Numbered from the stretch's first letter, positions 1 to 7,699 are shown. The stretch: DNA of 64,000 nt from Bacteroidota bacterium (GCA_023251455.1 JAHEYT010000021.1:119968-183967), one strand, 5' to 3'. Numbers and translations: made by a program. The notes: generated by a model from the sequence alone, not told the origin.

Positions 1-267
1 GCAGGGAAAATCGGTGCAGGCAGAGCAAAATTCGAGCTCGTTGTCTTTTACGCAGTTCCAGGTATCGCAAACCGATGGTTTTACCGGACAATTTCCTTCA
101 ACGGCCCGGCATCCGGGACAAGGCAGTTTTTCTGCCGGGATTCCGCGCTGAATCATCCTTTCGTAGATTTCATCGTTTTTTGTCAGCGTGTGCAGCTCGC
201 AAATGCCACAATCAATACCACAGGGGGCGACCATGCTCAAACGGTCAGTGAGTGTATTTGAAATCAT
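1..267 (-). CDS. DUF3795-like cysteine-rich protein, C-terminal part cut by window edge
   Basis: The 89 visible residues begin at the ATG at 267 and run open to base 1. They contain eleven cysteines, including CGIDCGIC at residues 16-23, CPGC at 50-53 and a CSAC...C cluster at 81-89. This spacing resembles the small DUF3795 family, which is thought to bind metal but has no assigned reaction. I assign the family from the motif pattern and cannot name a function. The rest of the protein, probably a few dozen residues, lies outside the window. It is divergent from nothing nearby: the next gene is on the same strand 174 bases away. Confidence 0.6.
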   Translation of the reverse strand, partial: MISNTLTDRLSMVAPCGIDCGICELHTLTKNDEIYERMIQRGIPAEKLPCPGCRAVEGNCPVKPSVCDTWNCVKDNELEFCSACTDFPC

Positions 268-441
268 GTTATACTGATTTTTTATTTTCAGCAAAACTAA
301 GCCAGTTATGCAACCATCCAAATTTAGATTGATTGAATGCCCGATTACACCGAATGAATAGGATCATTTAAGGTGTTGAATTTTGTGAGGTCAGCACTGA
401 ATTTCTATTCCGGTAGTCTTTCGTAAATGTTGGTCAGACTT

Positions 442-1143
442 TTAACTTTTGTCTTCGTTGAACTTGGCTAAAAACACTTTCACAATCTGAGCCACATCGG
501 AGTGAAATATATATCCCATTTTTTCAGGATCACCGCTCCATTTTGCTTTATATGACTTCCATTTCTCCAGAATCTCCTGATCAGTTAAACTATCACAATT
601 TTCGCCCATGCTTCCGAATAAGCTTTTCAAGATATGAATAACATCTTGTTTGTTTTCAGTTTGGTAACCCAGATTTATCCAGTTGTCGGAGTCTTTTCGC
701 AGCAAGTTTTGCAACTTAATTACGTTCTGATAAAATCCGCCATCAAAATTCTTTAATTCTTCTTTGCATTTCTTTAGTTCCTGAGCAATTTCCTTGCAGG
801 CGACAGATGCTGTATCTCCGCCGGAAACAACACTTTTCGAGATCCGGTCAATCTTTTGTGCCAAAGTTGAATCCGGAAATTGACGAAAGTGACTCCCCCA
901 TATATTTTCGATTGCCTGGTTGGTTTTTGGCTCTTTTGTTCCTAAAATACTGGTTACTATTTCGGTAGAGCCAAAAAACACCGAAAGGAGCAGCGCAAAT
1001 AAAAAGTACATTTTTATAGAATTTAAGATCGGGATGCGAACTTCCGATTTATCCTGTTCTTTCGACAGCAACCGATACGAAAGAATGGCCAGAGCCAGCG
1101 AGATTCCAATAGCGCCATACTTCAAAAAATCTAAAAATTCCAT
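442..1143 (-). CDS. hypothetical membrane-anchored protein
   Basis: This 233-residue protein is not one I recognise. It has two hydrophobic helices near the N terminus (about residues 8-26 and 45-67), and the rest is a hydrophilic, Lys/Glu-rich, probably helical domain. The layout suggests an inner-membrane protein with a large soluble C-terminal part. The start lies 11 bases after the stop of the class IV aminotransferase on the same strand, so the two are probably co-transcribed, though their functions show no obvious link. No catalytic motif is visible. An opposite-strand reading frame over the same bases has no family features and is ignored. Confidence 0.6.
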   Translation of the reverse strand: MEFLDFLKYGAIGISLALAILSYRLLSKEQDKSEVRIPILNSIKMYFLFALLLSVFFGSTEIVTSILGTKEPKTNQAIENIWGSHFRQFPDSTLAQKIDRISKSVVSGGDTASVACKEIAQELKKCKEELKNFDGGFYQNVIKLQNLLRKDSDNWINLGYQTENKQDVIHILKSLFGSMGENCDSLTDQEILEKWKSYKAKWSGDPEKMGYIFHSDVAQIVKVFLAKFNEDKS

Positions 1144-1154
1144 CGTTTATTGAG

Positions 1155-1997
1155 TTATAGTTGTGTTTGTTCAAAGAATTTATCCTGAATAAAAAGGGTT
1201 ACCGGTCCGGGCTTTCCATCACCAACCAGCGCGTCATCGATTTGCACCACCGGTGTTACTTCACTTCCAGTGCCTACAATCATCATTTCGTCCATGTTGG
1301 CCAGTTCCGAAGCCGGAATGCCTTCCTCAACCAACTGAATATTATTCTGATCGCAGATTTCCCTGATGACTATTTTCGTGATACTTGGCAATATCAGGTT
1401 CGAGTCGGGATGGGTGTAAACCACACCATTTTTCACGGCCATAAAGCTCGAATGAGTGCCTTCTGTTACAATACCATTTCGGATAAAAATAGCTTCTGCG
1501 GCATCATGCTCATCGGCTTTTTGAGCATACAAAACATTGGGAAGCAACGAAATTGATTTGATATCGCAGCGCAGCCAGCGGATATCCTCGGCAGTGATTA
1601 CCTTGACTCCGTTTTCGAGCTGATCTTGCTTCGAAGCAAAAGGAAAAGCAGTAGCATAAACCGTTGGCTTTGTGTTTTCGGGAAACCGGTGAATTCGGGT
1701 GTGGCTTCCGCGGGTAATCTGAAGGTAAATCCCAGCTTCCTGGTTGGCTAATCCGTTTTGTTCCAGAAGCGATTGAAACACCCCTTCCAACTGATCCAAA
1801 CCGCCAAAATCGATCCGGACTTCGCGCAAACTTCGCTTCAACCGTTCCAGGTGATCGGGATACCGGAAAGGCTTTCCGCCATAATATTTAATCACTTCGT
1901 AAATGCCGTCGGCAAAGTTAAACCCACGATCTTCGGGTGAGATCACTGCCTCCGTTTTTGGAATCAGCTTGCCGTTCAGGTATATTGTTTCGTTCAT
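1155..1997 (-). CDS. class IV aminotransferase, D-amino acid (D-alanine) transaminase type
   Basis: This is a PLP-dependent fold-type IV aminotransferase of 280 residues, the usual length for D-alanine transaminases. The N terminus (MNETIYLNGK) and PEDRGFNFADG at residues 21-31 are typical of the family. CDIKSISLLPN at 144-154 carries the PLP lysine (Lys147), and VTEGTHSSFMAVKNG forms part of the cofactor-binding region. I chose the ATG at 1997, because the in-frame Met 45 bases upstream would add a tail that does not resemble the family. The likely role is interconversion of D-alanine and D-glutamate for the cell wall. Branched-chain or ADC-lyase activities share this fold, so substrate is inferred. 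Confidence 0.85.
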   Translation of the reverse strand: MNETIYLNGKLIPKTEAVISPEDRGFNFADGIYEVIKYYGGKPFRYPDHLERLKRSLREVRIDFGGLDQLEGVFQSLLEQNGLANQEAGIYLQITRGSHTRIHRFPENTKPTVYATAFPFASKQDQLENGVKVITAEDIRWLRCDIKSISLLPNVLYAQKADEHDAAEAIFIRNGIVTEGTHSSFMAVKNGVVYTHPDSNLILPSITKIVIREICDQNNIQLVEEGIPASELANMDEMMIVGTGSEVTPVVQIDDALVGDGKPGPVTLFIQDKFFEQTQL

Positions 1998-2149
1998 AGT
2001 TGTTAATTTGGGGGTTAACCAAAAAGTACACAAAGATTTCACAAAGTTACACGAAGATTATAACCTTAAATAAATATGCGGATTTAAGGGACATTAAAGG
2101 GGGCTGCAGAGCTTTTGAAAATTGTCGTCGGTACTTCATCGAGCTGCAT

Positions 2150-2956
2150 TTATCCCTTTTTCACTGGCACGTAGAAATCAGCTGCGGTTAAATTACATTT
2201 CTCAGCAATTCGTTTACAGTAGGCTAAACGACCGACATTGTTATTGCGCGAATCTGAACCAAATGTAAATTTAAGACCTTGTGCTTTTGCTTTCAGTATA
2301 AATTCTTCGTGTGGTGTATGCGACATATCGTTAATTTCTATGGCAATATTTCGTGCTTTTGCAGCAGTTATTATTTGTTGCATGCGGTCCTCAGTCCATA
2401 ATTTGTAATAATCGCGGGAAATACAAACCGGTAAAAACAGAGGCCAGCCAAAAATATTGATTGGCTCTTTTGTAAGCACTTCCATTGAATAATCCATATA
2501 TCGCTTCATGAAATCTTCAGTGTCATCAATATAGGTGTCAAATTCCCAGATTCGCCAGGTATCGCCGTTTCCCATGGGAACCATTTGTGGATCCATCAAA
2601 ATATAATCAACCTGCGCTAAAAGTTCTTTGGAATAATTTTTACTCCAACCTAAATAGGTTGGCTGCAAACCAATATAAACCGGATATTTTCTTAGTTTCT
2701 CGATGTAGTTTTTAAGGTCGTTATCGTCTTTCAACGCCCACGAAATGGGGTGGTCAACCACTCCAAATTTCACCTGATTTTTTTTGCCAATTTCAAGGAT
2801 GTTTTCAATTGTAAATTTGTCGGTGGTATGAACATGCAAATCCAATAATTCGAAATTTGTCTTTTCTGTTCCCTGGCATGCAGCAGGTATAACTGAGGAT
2901 GCCATTACTAAACCGGCGGATAGGCTAAGGTTTTTAACGAATGTTCTTCTTTTCAT
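2150..2956 (-). CDS. Tat-exported lipoprotein with PHP-like metallohydrolase domain
   Basis: The protein (268 aa) starts with a twin-arginine signal (RRTFVK at residues 3-8), a hydrophobic stretch and a lipobox ending at Cys27. It should therefore be exported folded and lipid-anchored. The mature part opens with LLDLHVHTTDKFT, then a VVDHP strand, and later IEINDMSHTPHEEF and FTFGSDSRNN. This order of His/Asp clusters resembles PHP-type phosphoesterases and related TIM-barrel hydrolases that bind two or three metals. The substrate is unknown. It is a single gene with about 150 bases of spacer to each neighbour. The family is a motif-based call, and an amidohydrolase is the main alternative. 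Confidence 0.65.
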   Translation of the reverse strand: MKRRTFVKNLSLSAGLVMASSVIPAACQGTEKTNFELLDLHVHTTDKFTIENILEIGKKNQVKFGVVDHPISWALKDDNDLKNYIEKLRKYPVYIGLQPTYLGWSKNYSKELLAQVDYILMDPQMVPMGNGDTWRIWEFDTYIDDTEDFMKRYMDYSMEVLTKEPINIFGWPLFLPVCISRDYYKLWTEDRMQQIITAAKARNIAIEINDMSHTPHEEFILKAKAQGLKFTFGSDSRNNNVGRLAYCKRIAEKCNLTAADFYVPVKKG

Positions 2957-3066
2957 TTTTTGTTGGTTTTAGGTTTTCTGTTATGACAAATATTCGGACA
3001 TTTACCCTATTTCATTCGAAGTTTTTTTTGAAACTCAAACCAGGTGCAGTATTTCACAACACCTTA

Positions 3067-3429
3067 CTAGCCACGTAAAATCTTCTCCATTTTCCGACCC
3101 TTCGCCAACTCATCCACCAACTTATCCAAATACCGAACCTGCTGCGTCAACGTATTCTCGATTTCTTCCACACGATAACCACAAATGACCCCGGTTATGA
3201 GGTACGCATTGGGATTTAGCGATGCCTGTTGGAAGAACTGCTCAAAAGTTACATTTTCGTGTATTAGTTCCTGAAGCTTATTGTCGCTGAAGCCTGTTAA
3301 CCATTCTATTACCTGATGTAATTCTTCTTTTGTCCGGCCTTTCCTCTCTACTTTTGCCAGATACATCGGATAGACCGAGGCGAAGCTCATTTTTGCAAAA
3401 CGTTGATCGTGTGTGTTGGAATTGTCCAT
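3067..3429 (-). CDS. DUF2200 family protein
   Basis: This 120-residue cytoplasmic protein is rich in charged and aromatic residues. It matches my recollection of the DUF2200 family, which has a start like HDQRFAKMSFASVYPMYLAKVERKGRT, then EVIEWLTG and a C-terminal GYRVEEIENTLTQQVRYLDKLVDELAKG helix. The reaction is unknown. The start at 3429 (MDNSNTHDQRF) is preferred over a Met 39 bases upstream, because the extra residues are low-complexity and outside the family pattern. No signal peptide or membrane segment is present. Upstream lies a 700-base gene-free region with the palindrome array. Confidence 0.7.
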   Translation of the reverse strand: MDNSNTHDQRFAKMSFASVYPMYLAKVERKGRTKEELHQVIEWLTGFSDNKLQELIHENVTFEQFFQQASLNPNAYLITGVICGYRVEEIENTLTQQVRYLDKLVDELAKGRKMEKILRG

Positions 3430-3541
3430 GACTTGGGATTTTGTGTTATTCTTTACTCGTTCTACCAATCGTTACTTCAAGAGCTCAAATGAAGGTTAGC
3501 GTTAATTAACGTAAGGCTATATATTTTCTCCTAAATATAAA

Positions 3542-3579
3542 AACTCTTCTCCGAAATGCCTCGATTTCAGAAAAGAGTT
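3542..3579 (-). terminator. intrinsic terminator-like hairpin, minus orientation
   Basis: AACTCTT (3542-3548) pairs with AAGAGTT (3573-3579), and the inner CGAAAT/ATTTC bases extend the stem across two mismatches. On the minus strand the stem is followed by a T-rich run (complement of ATATAAAAA just before 3542). The nearest minus-strand gene upstream is the dienelactone hydrolase, which ends more than 550 bases away. The hairpin would therefore end a long 3' leader or an independent RNA from the repeat region. Confidence 0.45.
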
Positions 3580-3730
3580 CTTCATAAAATTATTAACCTG
3601 TAAACTGTTGGTTACTCAACGATTAAAAACCTCTACTCTGTAATCAACTAAGCATATTGTGGAATCGATAAAAGTGGTTGTAGGATTATCAATCTATACT
3701 CCGCAATATCAGCAGCTGAATCGCATCATA

Positions 3731-3948
3731 TCCCCGGATATCCTTATGCTGTCTTTGGATATGCGATATACATCCATGGATATATCCCTCATATCTTTAG
3801 ATATGATCTTCCTATCCCCGGACATAGTCTTCTTATCCCTGGATATAACTTTCCTATCTTAGGAAATAGTCTTCCTATCTTAGGAAATAATCTTCCTATC
3901 CATGGAAATAGTCTTCCTATCCATGGATATAATCTTCCTACCCTTGGA
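3731..3948. repeat. tandem array of eleven 21-bp units, each with a palindromic core
   Basis: Eleven cores of the form TC(C/T)NN(G/A)GA start at 3731, 3752, 3773, 3794, 3815, 3836, 3857, 3878, 3899, 3920 and 3941, so the period is exactly 21 bases throughout. The best units read TCCTATCCATGGATATAATC. The core TATCCATGGATA is self-complementary, and in other units the centre is CCCC, CTTT, CCCT or CTTA. Left units are more diverged, while the units at 3857-3927 are nearly identical to their neighbours. The surrounding 3430-4136 region holds no convincing gene. A reading frame through the left half shows a seven-residue repeat only because 21 is a multiple of three. Confidence 0.9.
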
Positions 3949-4021
3949 CAGAACCTATCTATCTCAATCCGTAAAATTGCTGGGGAGTAATCTGCCTGGC
4001 CAGATAAATATCATGGCTTTT

Positions 4022-4122
4022 AGAGGTTTTACCAATTGATGAAACCTCTATGCCTTGACCATATAAAACCAGTCAGGGCTTCACTTTTGGAGTGAAACCC
4101 TGACTACTGCGCTGGTACCAGC
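4022..4122. other. cluster of three hairpins downstream of dienelactone hydrolase
   Basis: AGAGGTTT (4022-4029) pairs perfectly with AAACCTCT (4042-4049). GTCAGGGCTTCAC (4072-4084) pairs with GTGAAACCCTGAC (4092-4104) with a single G-T position. GCTGGTACCAGC (4111-4122) is a perfect 12-base palindrome. All three lie within 120 bases after the stop of the minus-strand hydrolase gene. They may act as a terminator or 3' stabiliser, although a strong T-tract is not obvious. Confidence 0.6.
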
Positions 4123-4136
4123 TTATTCTGATCCGG

Positions 4137-4880
4137 CTATTTCAACACTTCGCCCAAAAACAAAAGCGTGTGGTTCCAGGCGCGTTTGGCCATTACTTCG
4201 TTGTATTCTTTTGAGGCGGGGTTGGTAAACGTGTGCCCGCAATTGGCATAGGTAATGATTTGCCAGTCGGCTTTGCCGTCTCTCATTTCCTGAACTAGTT
4301 GTTCGTAAGCTTCTTTAGTTACGCTTTTGTCTTCAGCCGGATTTTCGACCAAAACTTTGGTTTTAATCGGTGTGTTGGGTCGTTCCGGAGCTTTGGCCAG
4401 TCCTCCGTGAATAGAGACGACACCCGCAACATCCAGCCCTGCACGTGCGGTTTCCAGCGCGCCGCTTCCGCCAAAACAATAGCCAATTACAGCAATTTTG
4501 CTGCTCTGAGCCCCGGCGGCTTTCAGTTGCTCCAGCGCCAGCGAAATACGTTGTTGGTAAAGCTTGTAATCGGTTTTAAACTGGGTTGCAATTTTTGCCG
4601 CACTGCCAAAATCAGTCGGAATGTTTCCTTTTCCGTAGATATCGGCAACAAAGGCAATGTAACCTTGTTTTTCGAGATCGAGTGCTGCTGTTTTGGCTTC
4701 ATCGTCAATGCCCATCCAGGCCGGAAGAATTAACACGCCCGGCAGGCTTTTCCCTGCATTGGAGGTAACCAGGCCGTTGAGTTCCTGAGTTCCGTCGGCA
4801 TATTTCACCGCTTTGAGCGACTGTGCCGAAATTGATTGAATAAGTCCCATGACAACTAAAAGAATAAGAAGTTTTTTCAT
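4137..4880 (-). CDS. secreted dienelactone hydrolase family protein
   Basis: The protein (247 aa) has a cleavable signal peptide (MKKLLILLVVMGLIQSISAQ), so it acts in the periplasm or outside. The alpha/beta-hydrolase fold is shown by VLILPAWMGIDDEAK, the nucleophile elbow GYCFGGSG with Cys135, a NPAEDKSV acid loop (Asp184) and CGHTFTNP (His216). Together these give the Cys-Asp-His triad of dienelactone hydrolases. In Bacteroidota the exported members are usually generic carboxylic-ester or lactone hydrolases rather than chlorocatechol enzymes, so the substrate is unknown. It is transcribed alone, with a hairpin cluster downstream and a short inverted repeat at 4900-4921 just upstream. Confidence 0.85.
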   Translation of the reverse strand: MKKLLILLVVMGLIQSISAQSLKAVKYADGTQELNGLVTSNAGKSLPGVLILPAWMGIDDEAKTAALDLEKQGYIAFVADIYGKGNIPTDFGSAAKIATQFKTDYKLYQQRISLALEQLKAAGAQSSKIAVIGYCFGGSGALETARAGLDVAGVVSIHGGLAKAPERPNTPIKTKVLVENPAEDKSVTKEAYEQLVQEMRDGKADWQIITYANCGHTFTNPASKEYNEVMAKRAWNHTLLFLGEVLK

Positions 4881-4899
4881 CGCGATTCATTTTTAATGT

Positions 4900-4921
4900 T
4901 TTCAGAATACTTTTTCTGAAA
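4900..4921. promoter_or_regulatory. inverted repeat upstream of dienelactone hydrolase
   Basis: TTTCAGAA (4900-4907) and TTCTGAAA (4914-4921) form a perfect 8-base inverted repeat with a 6-base spacer. It starts 20 bases before the hydrolase start codon (4880, minus strand). The position suits an operator or a leader hairpin, and no binding protein can be named. Confidence 0.35.
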
Positions 4922-4984
4922 CCCGCGACGCAGAGCTTTGTTTACTTTTGCCTGTTAAGTTTTCTTAATGGCTAGGATACGCTG

Positions 4985-5005
4985 CCCCTTGTTTGCAACG
5001 AGGGG
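4985..5005. repeat. REP-like palindrome, copy A
   Basis: CCCCTTGTT (4985-4993) and AACGAGGGG (4997-5005) form a hairpin with one wobble and a 3-base loop. The same palindrome recurs at 5357-5377 and 7344-7362. Confidence 0.7.
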
Positions 5006-5173
5006 TCAATGGTTCAGAGTTTTCAACTCGTGATCAAACAATGTTTTGATGAAGAGTTTCAGAATATTACAATTTAAACACGAAAGAGGATCAATTCTGT
5101 TCCGTCCGAAAAAGAGGGTTTTGCCCGCCAAAAGATTTCGCGCGGACGGTTTTCTTTATCGCTTTTCGGTCCG

Positions 5174-5322
5174 TTGCCTAAAGGCAAACGGCAAAGGATA
5201 TTGCTTCGAATAAGCAGTTTCGCTGATTATAGCATTATCCTTTGCCGTCACATTTATGTGACGGAGAGTAATCTCCACACCAAGTTAAGAGTGCCGCAGG
5301 CACGAAATATTTTGGTTTTTTT
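5174..5322. other. dense palindrome cluster in the spacer, possible small RNA
   Basis: The 507-base gap between the hydrolase and the class V aminotransferase holds no convincing gene but several hairpins. TTGCC/GGCAA lies at 5174-5187. A perfect 13-base inverted repeat joins 5188-5200 and 5236-5248 (ACGGCAAAGGATA and its complement). CCGTCACAT/ATGTGACGG lies at 5245-5264 with a 2-base loop. GTGCC/GGCAC (5291-5303) is followed by a T-rich run to 5322. The last pair would look like an intrinsic terminator of a plus-strand transcript. A TACTTTTG box at 4943-4950 is a possible -7 element on that strand, but no matching -33 element is clear. Confidence 0.5.
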
Positions 5323-5356
5323 AATTCACCGGATGACTGCAACCATTCCTCCGCAA

Positions 5357-5377
5357 CCCCTTGTTACAAACGAGGGG
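5357..5377. repeat. REP-like palindrome, copy B
   Basis: CCCCTTGTT-ACA-AACGAGGGG lies 10 bases past the stop codon of the class V aminotransferase (minus strand). It has the same stem and loop layout as copies A and C. Confidence 0.75.
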
Positions 5378-5387
5378 ACAACGAGTG

Positions 5388-7301
5388 TTAACGATAAACC
5401 CGCTCAGCAGCAGCACTGACAAAATCGTCCATCTGCTTTTTGACTTCCTTCTTTGATGCGATTTGTGACTTATCGGCAATTATGTCCAGCATTTGAATTA
5501 ACCAGTCAATATCTGCTTCACTGTTTTCGATGCCCAAGCTTACCCTAACTACTCCCGGAAGTGATAATTTGGGGAATAGTGTCACAATCAGTTTTTGGAA
5601 TTTTTCAAGACCCGGTCCAACATGAAGAATATGTTTGACCGTAATATGTGCGCAATGGCAACCCGAGCGCACACCAATTCCCCCAAATAAAGCCAATTCT
5701 TTTCCTACCTGGGTCGAAATTTTGTTTTTAAACGCAAAGGGAATCACCCCTATTTTGCTCGAAAACCGGGTTGATTCCGGATCTTTGATTCCATAAATAT
5801 CCAGGCCATTAATTTGAGCCAAACCATTTAAAACCTTACGAGTCAAGAGCTGTTCTTCCTCTTCAATCAGGTCCATTCCAATACGTTTTAACAGCAGCAG
5901 GGCTTTACCCAAAGCAGCAATACCTCCTGCGTTTTCTTCTCCGGAAGATTTAATTCGTTCCAGCTCGTTTGAGGTGAATTGGAGCAATCCTTTTCTGGCC
6001 ACCAGTGCCCCGGTACCAAATGGTGCATAAACCTTATGGGCCGAGAAGGCGAAATAGTCGATACCGCATTCTTCTAAAGCGACCTTACGGTGCGCGACCA
6101 ACTGCGCCCCATCAACCAGCAGCCGTGCCCCATACCGATGAGCGATCCGACTGATTTCCTCCAGATTATTGCAAACGCCAAGCACATTCGAGGCGCCACT
6201 CACCGCGACAAGCCTAATTCGTTTTTTCCCATATTGCCCATCCTCATTGTAAGCTTTCAGGATGGTTTCCATTTCGTTTAAATCCACAAAACCTTCGCCA
6301 TCCATTGACAACCGAACCACCGAACAGCCCCGAATCATGCGCCAGGGCAGATCGTTCGATGAGTGTTCGAAGAGCGTACTCAGCACAACCGGCTCGGTCG
6401 TTTCATCCGATTCGCGGCCCAAGCTTTCGGCAGCAAGGTTAATGGCTTCGGTGGTATTTGATGTAAAAATCACTTCGTAGTCGGCAAGTGGCGCGCTCAG
6501 AAAATCGGAGCAAATCGACTTAACTTCCTGAATGATCTCTTTTTTAACTTGTTCCGGTTGGCGTAATGTCTGTCGAAAAGCATTCCATATCGGAGTAAAT
6601 GTGCGCGTACTGGCGCTGTTATCGAGGTTGACAAATGTCCGGGTACCTTTTATCGTCGGAACCAGAGCCCCGCTTCCGATCAGTGTCTTCCTCTGTTCAT
6701 CAAGCAGTTCCTGACCCGAAAAATTATCCAGCTCATCGTTGTACAGAATTTCTTTAGCTGTCAGTTTTTGTGCTGGTGGATTCAGAAAAATGTCTTTTCC
6801 TGATTGATGTATCATGCGGAGAGCCTTGGCAAAAGCGATGATGTTTGCAATGGCGGGGGTTCCGGCCTCGAACTTCTCGGAATCTTTGGCCCAAACAACC
6901 CAATCTTTAGAGATAAGTCTGGCAGTACCGCCTCCGGTATGTAAAGGAGCGACTTTTGACAGCGCTTTTCTTTTTACAGCCAATGCACATACTCCCAACG
7001 ATAGGCCTACATCACGACTTGACACCAGTTGATAACTCTCCGGTGTTAGTTGTTTGATGAGGGTTGCTGCTCCTCGCGATGTGCAAAATATCACGGTGAA
7101 TTTGCCTTTGCTCAAACCCAGGTATTCCAGAACAATGATCCTGGCTTGCTCATACAAATGAGTAGTTACCATCGAAAAGTGCCCGTTCCCGCGATGAACG
7201 TTTGAATAGGTTTCCAGAGCAATCTGCATAGAACTTTCCAGTTCTGAAAATGCATCTGGATAATGAGAGTCAACAACCGGATTCATTTTGTTTGAGACCA
7301 T
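5388..7301 (-). CDS. double-module class V aminotransferase (cysteine desulfurase-like)
   Basis: This PLP enzyme of 637 residues is about 200 longer than ordinary SufS/Csd proteins. Residues 220-615 form a complete class V module: FEHSSN (His312), LLVDGAQ (Asp397), SAHKVYAPFGTGA with the PLP lysine Lys423, and GVRSGCHCAH with candidate catalytic cysteines near 553. Residues 20-165 look like a second, shortened module. They have an SNVHRGNGHFS start, then GGGTARLISKDW and KFEAGTPAIANIIAFAKAL, which is the segment that normally follows the lysine; the lysine itself is missing. Sulfur transfer from cysteine is the family reaction, but the real substrate is unknown. Palindromes flank the gene on both sides (5357 and 7344). 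Confidence 0.8.
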   Translation of the reverse strand: MVSNKMNPVVDSHYPDAFSELESSMQIALETYSNVHRGNGHFSMVTTHLYEQARIIVLEYLGLSKGKFTVIFCTSRGAATLIKQLTPESYQLVSSRDVGLSLGVCALAVKRKALSKVAPLHTGGGTARLISKDWVVWAKDSEKFEAGTPAIANIIAFAKALRMIHQSGKDIFLNPPAQKLTAKEILYNDELDNFSGQELLDEQRKTLIGSGALVPTIKGTRTFVNLDNSASTRTFTPIWNAFRQTLRQPEQVKKEIIQEVKSICSDFLSAPLADYEVIFTSNTTEAINLAAESLGRESDETTEPVVLSTLFEHSSNDLPWRMIRGCSVVRLSMDGEGFVDLNEMETILKAYNEDGQYGKKRIRLVAVSGASNVLGVCNNLEEISRIAHRYGARLLVDGAQLVAHRKVALEECGIDYFAFSAHKVYAPFGTGALVARKGLLQFTSNELERIKSSGEENAGGIAALGKALLLLKRIGMDLIEEEEQLLTRKVLNGLAQINGLDIYGIKDPESTRFSSKIGVIPFAFKNKISTQVGKELALFGGIGVRSGCHCAHITVKHILHVGPGLEKFQKLIVTLFPKLSLPGVVRVSLGIENSEADIDWLIQMLDIIADKSQIASKKEVKKQMDDFVSAAAERVYR

Positions 7302-7343
7302 ATCATAGTTTTTTGTTCGAATTCAAATCTGGAAACTCCTCTA

Positions 7344-7362
7344 CCCCTCGTTACAAACGAGG
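7344..7362. repeat. REP-like palindrome, copy C
   Basis: CCCCTCGTT-ACA-AACGAGG lies 43 bases upstream of the aminotransferase start. A short GGTGC/GGCAC-type hairpin (7385-7397) follows. With copy B it brackets the aminotransferase gene. Confidence 0.75.
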
Positions 7363-7420
7363 ACCGGTAACCAACTTCTCGCTGGGTGCTGTGCACCGCT
7401 TAAAGTCCTATATATTGTAA

Positions 7421-7699
7421 CTATTTATCTTTGAAATCTTTGAGGATTATGTTGGCAGATTTTATTTGAACTGAGTCATTTTCCACGCTGGTTACACTGT
7501 TATCGCAATTGGTATAATAAACGTAATGTCCTCTATCCATGAAACGATAAACTTTGCACCCGTCATGCTCAAAAAGATAATCAACCTGGTAGGTTTGGTT
7601 GTTGTTTGCCGGAAGCTGAGAAAGAGGCCGCTCTATGCCACATGAAAAAAGAGTGATGCAAAATAAGGTGGTTAGCGATATTTGGGTTATTGCTTTCAT
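7421..7699 (-). CDS. DUF4884-like small lipoprotein
   Basis: The 92-residue protein has a short hydrophobic leader and a lipobox (LFSCG, Cys20), so it is probably lipid-anchored. The mature part (YQVDYLFEHDGCKVYRFMDRGHYVYYTNC) resembles the DUF4884 family of Bacteroidota, which consists of short all-beta lipoproteins of unknown role with two conserved cysteines. It stands alone on the minus strand between the aminotransferase and crtB. No operon partner or regulator is evident. Confidence 0.65.
   Translation of the reverse strand: MKAITQISLTTLFCITLFSCGIERPLSQLPANNNQTYQVDYLFEHDGCKVYRFMDRGHYVYYTNCDNSVTSVENDSVQIKSANIILKDFKDK

Noticed and set aside
3659..3862. Small reading frame with a heptad LSPDIV/LSLDIT pattern through the palindrome array
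   Set aside because: The heptad comes from the 21-bp DNA period (7 codons). The frame is ended by TAG as soon as a core changes to CTTA, and the palindromes, not the codons, are conserved between units.
3731..3948. CRISPR array
   Set aside because: Units are contiguous at 21 bp without unique spacers, and no cas gene is present in the window.
5174..5419. 81-codon plus-strand reading frame upstream of the aminotransferase
   Set aside because: It runs through the hairpin cluster and the REP-like palindrome, has no family features, and overlaps the 3' end of the aminotransferase gene on the other strand.
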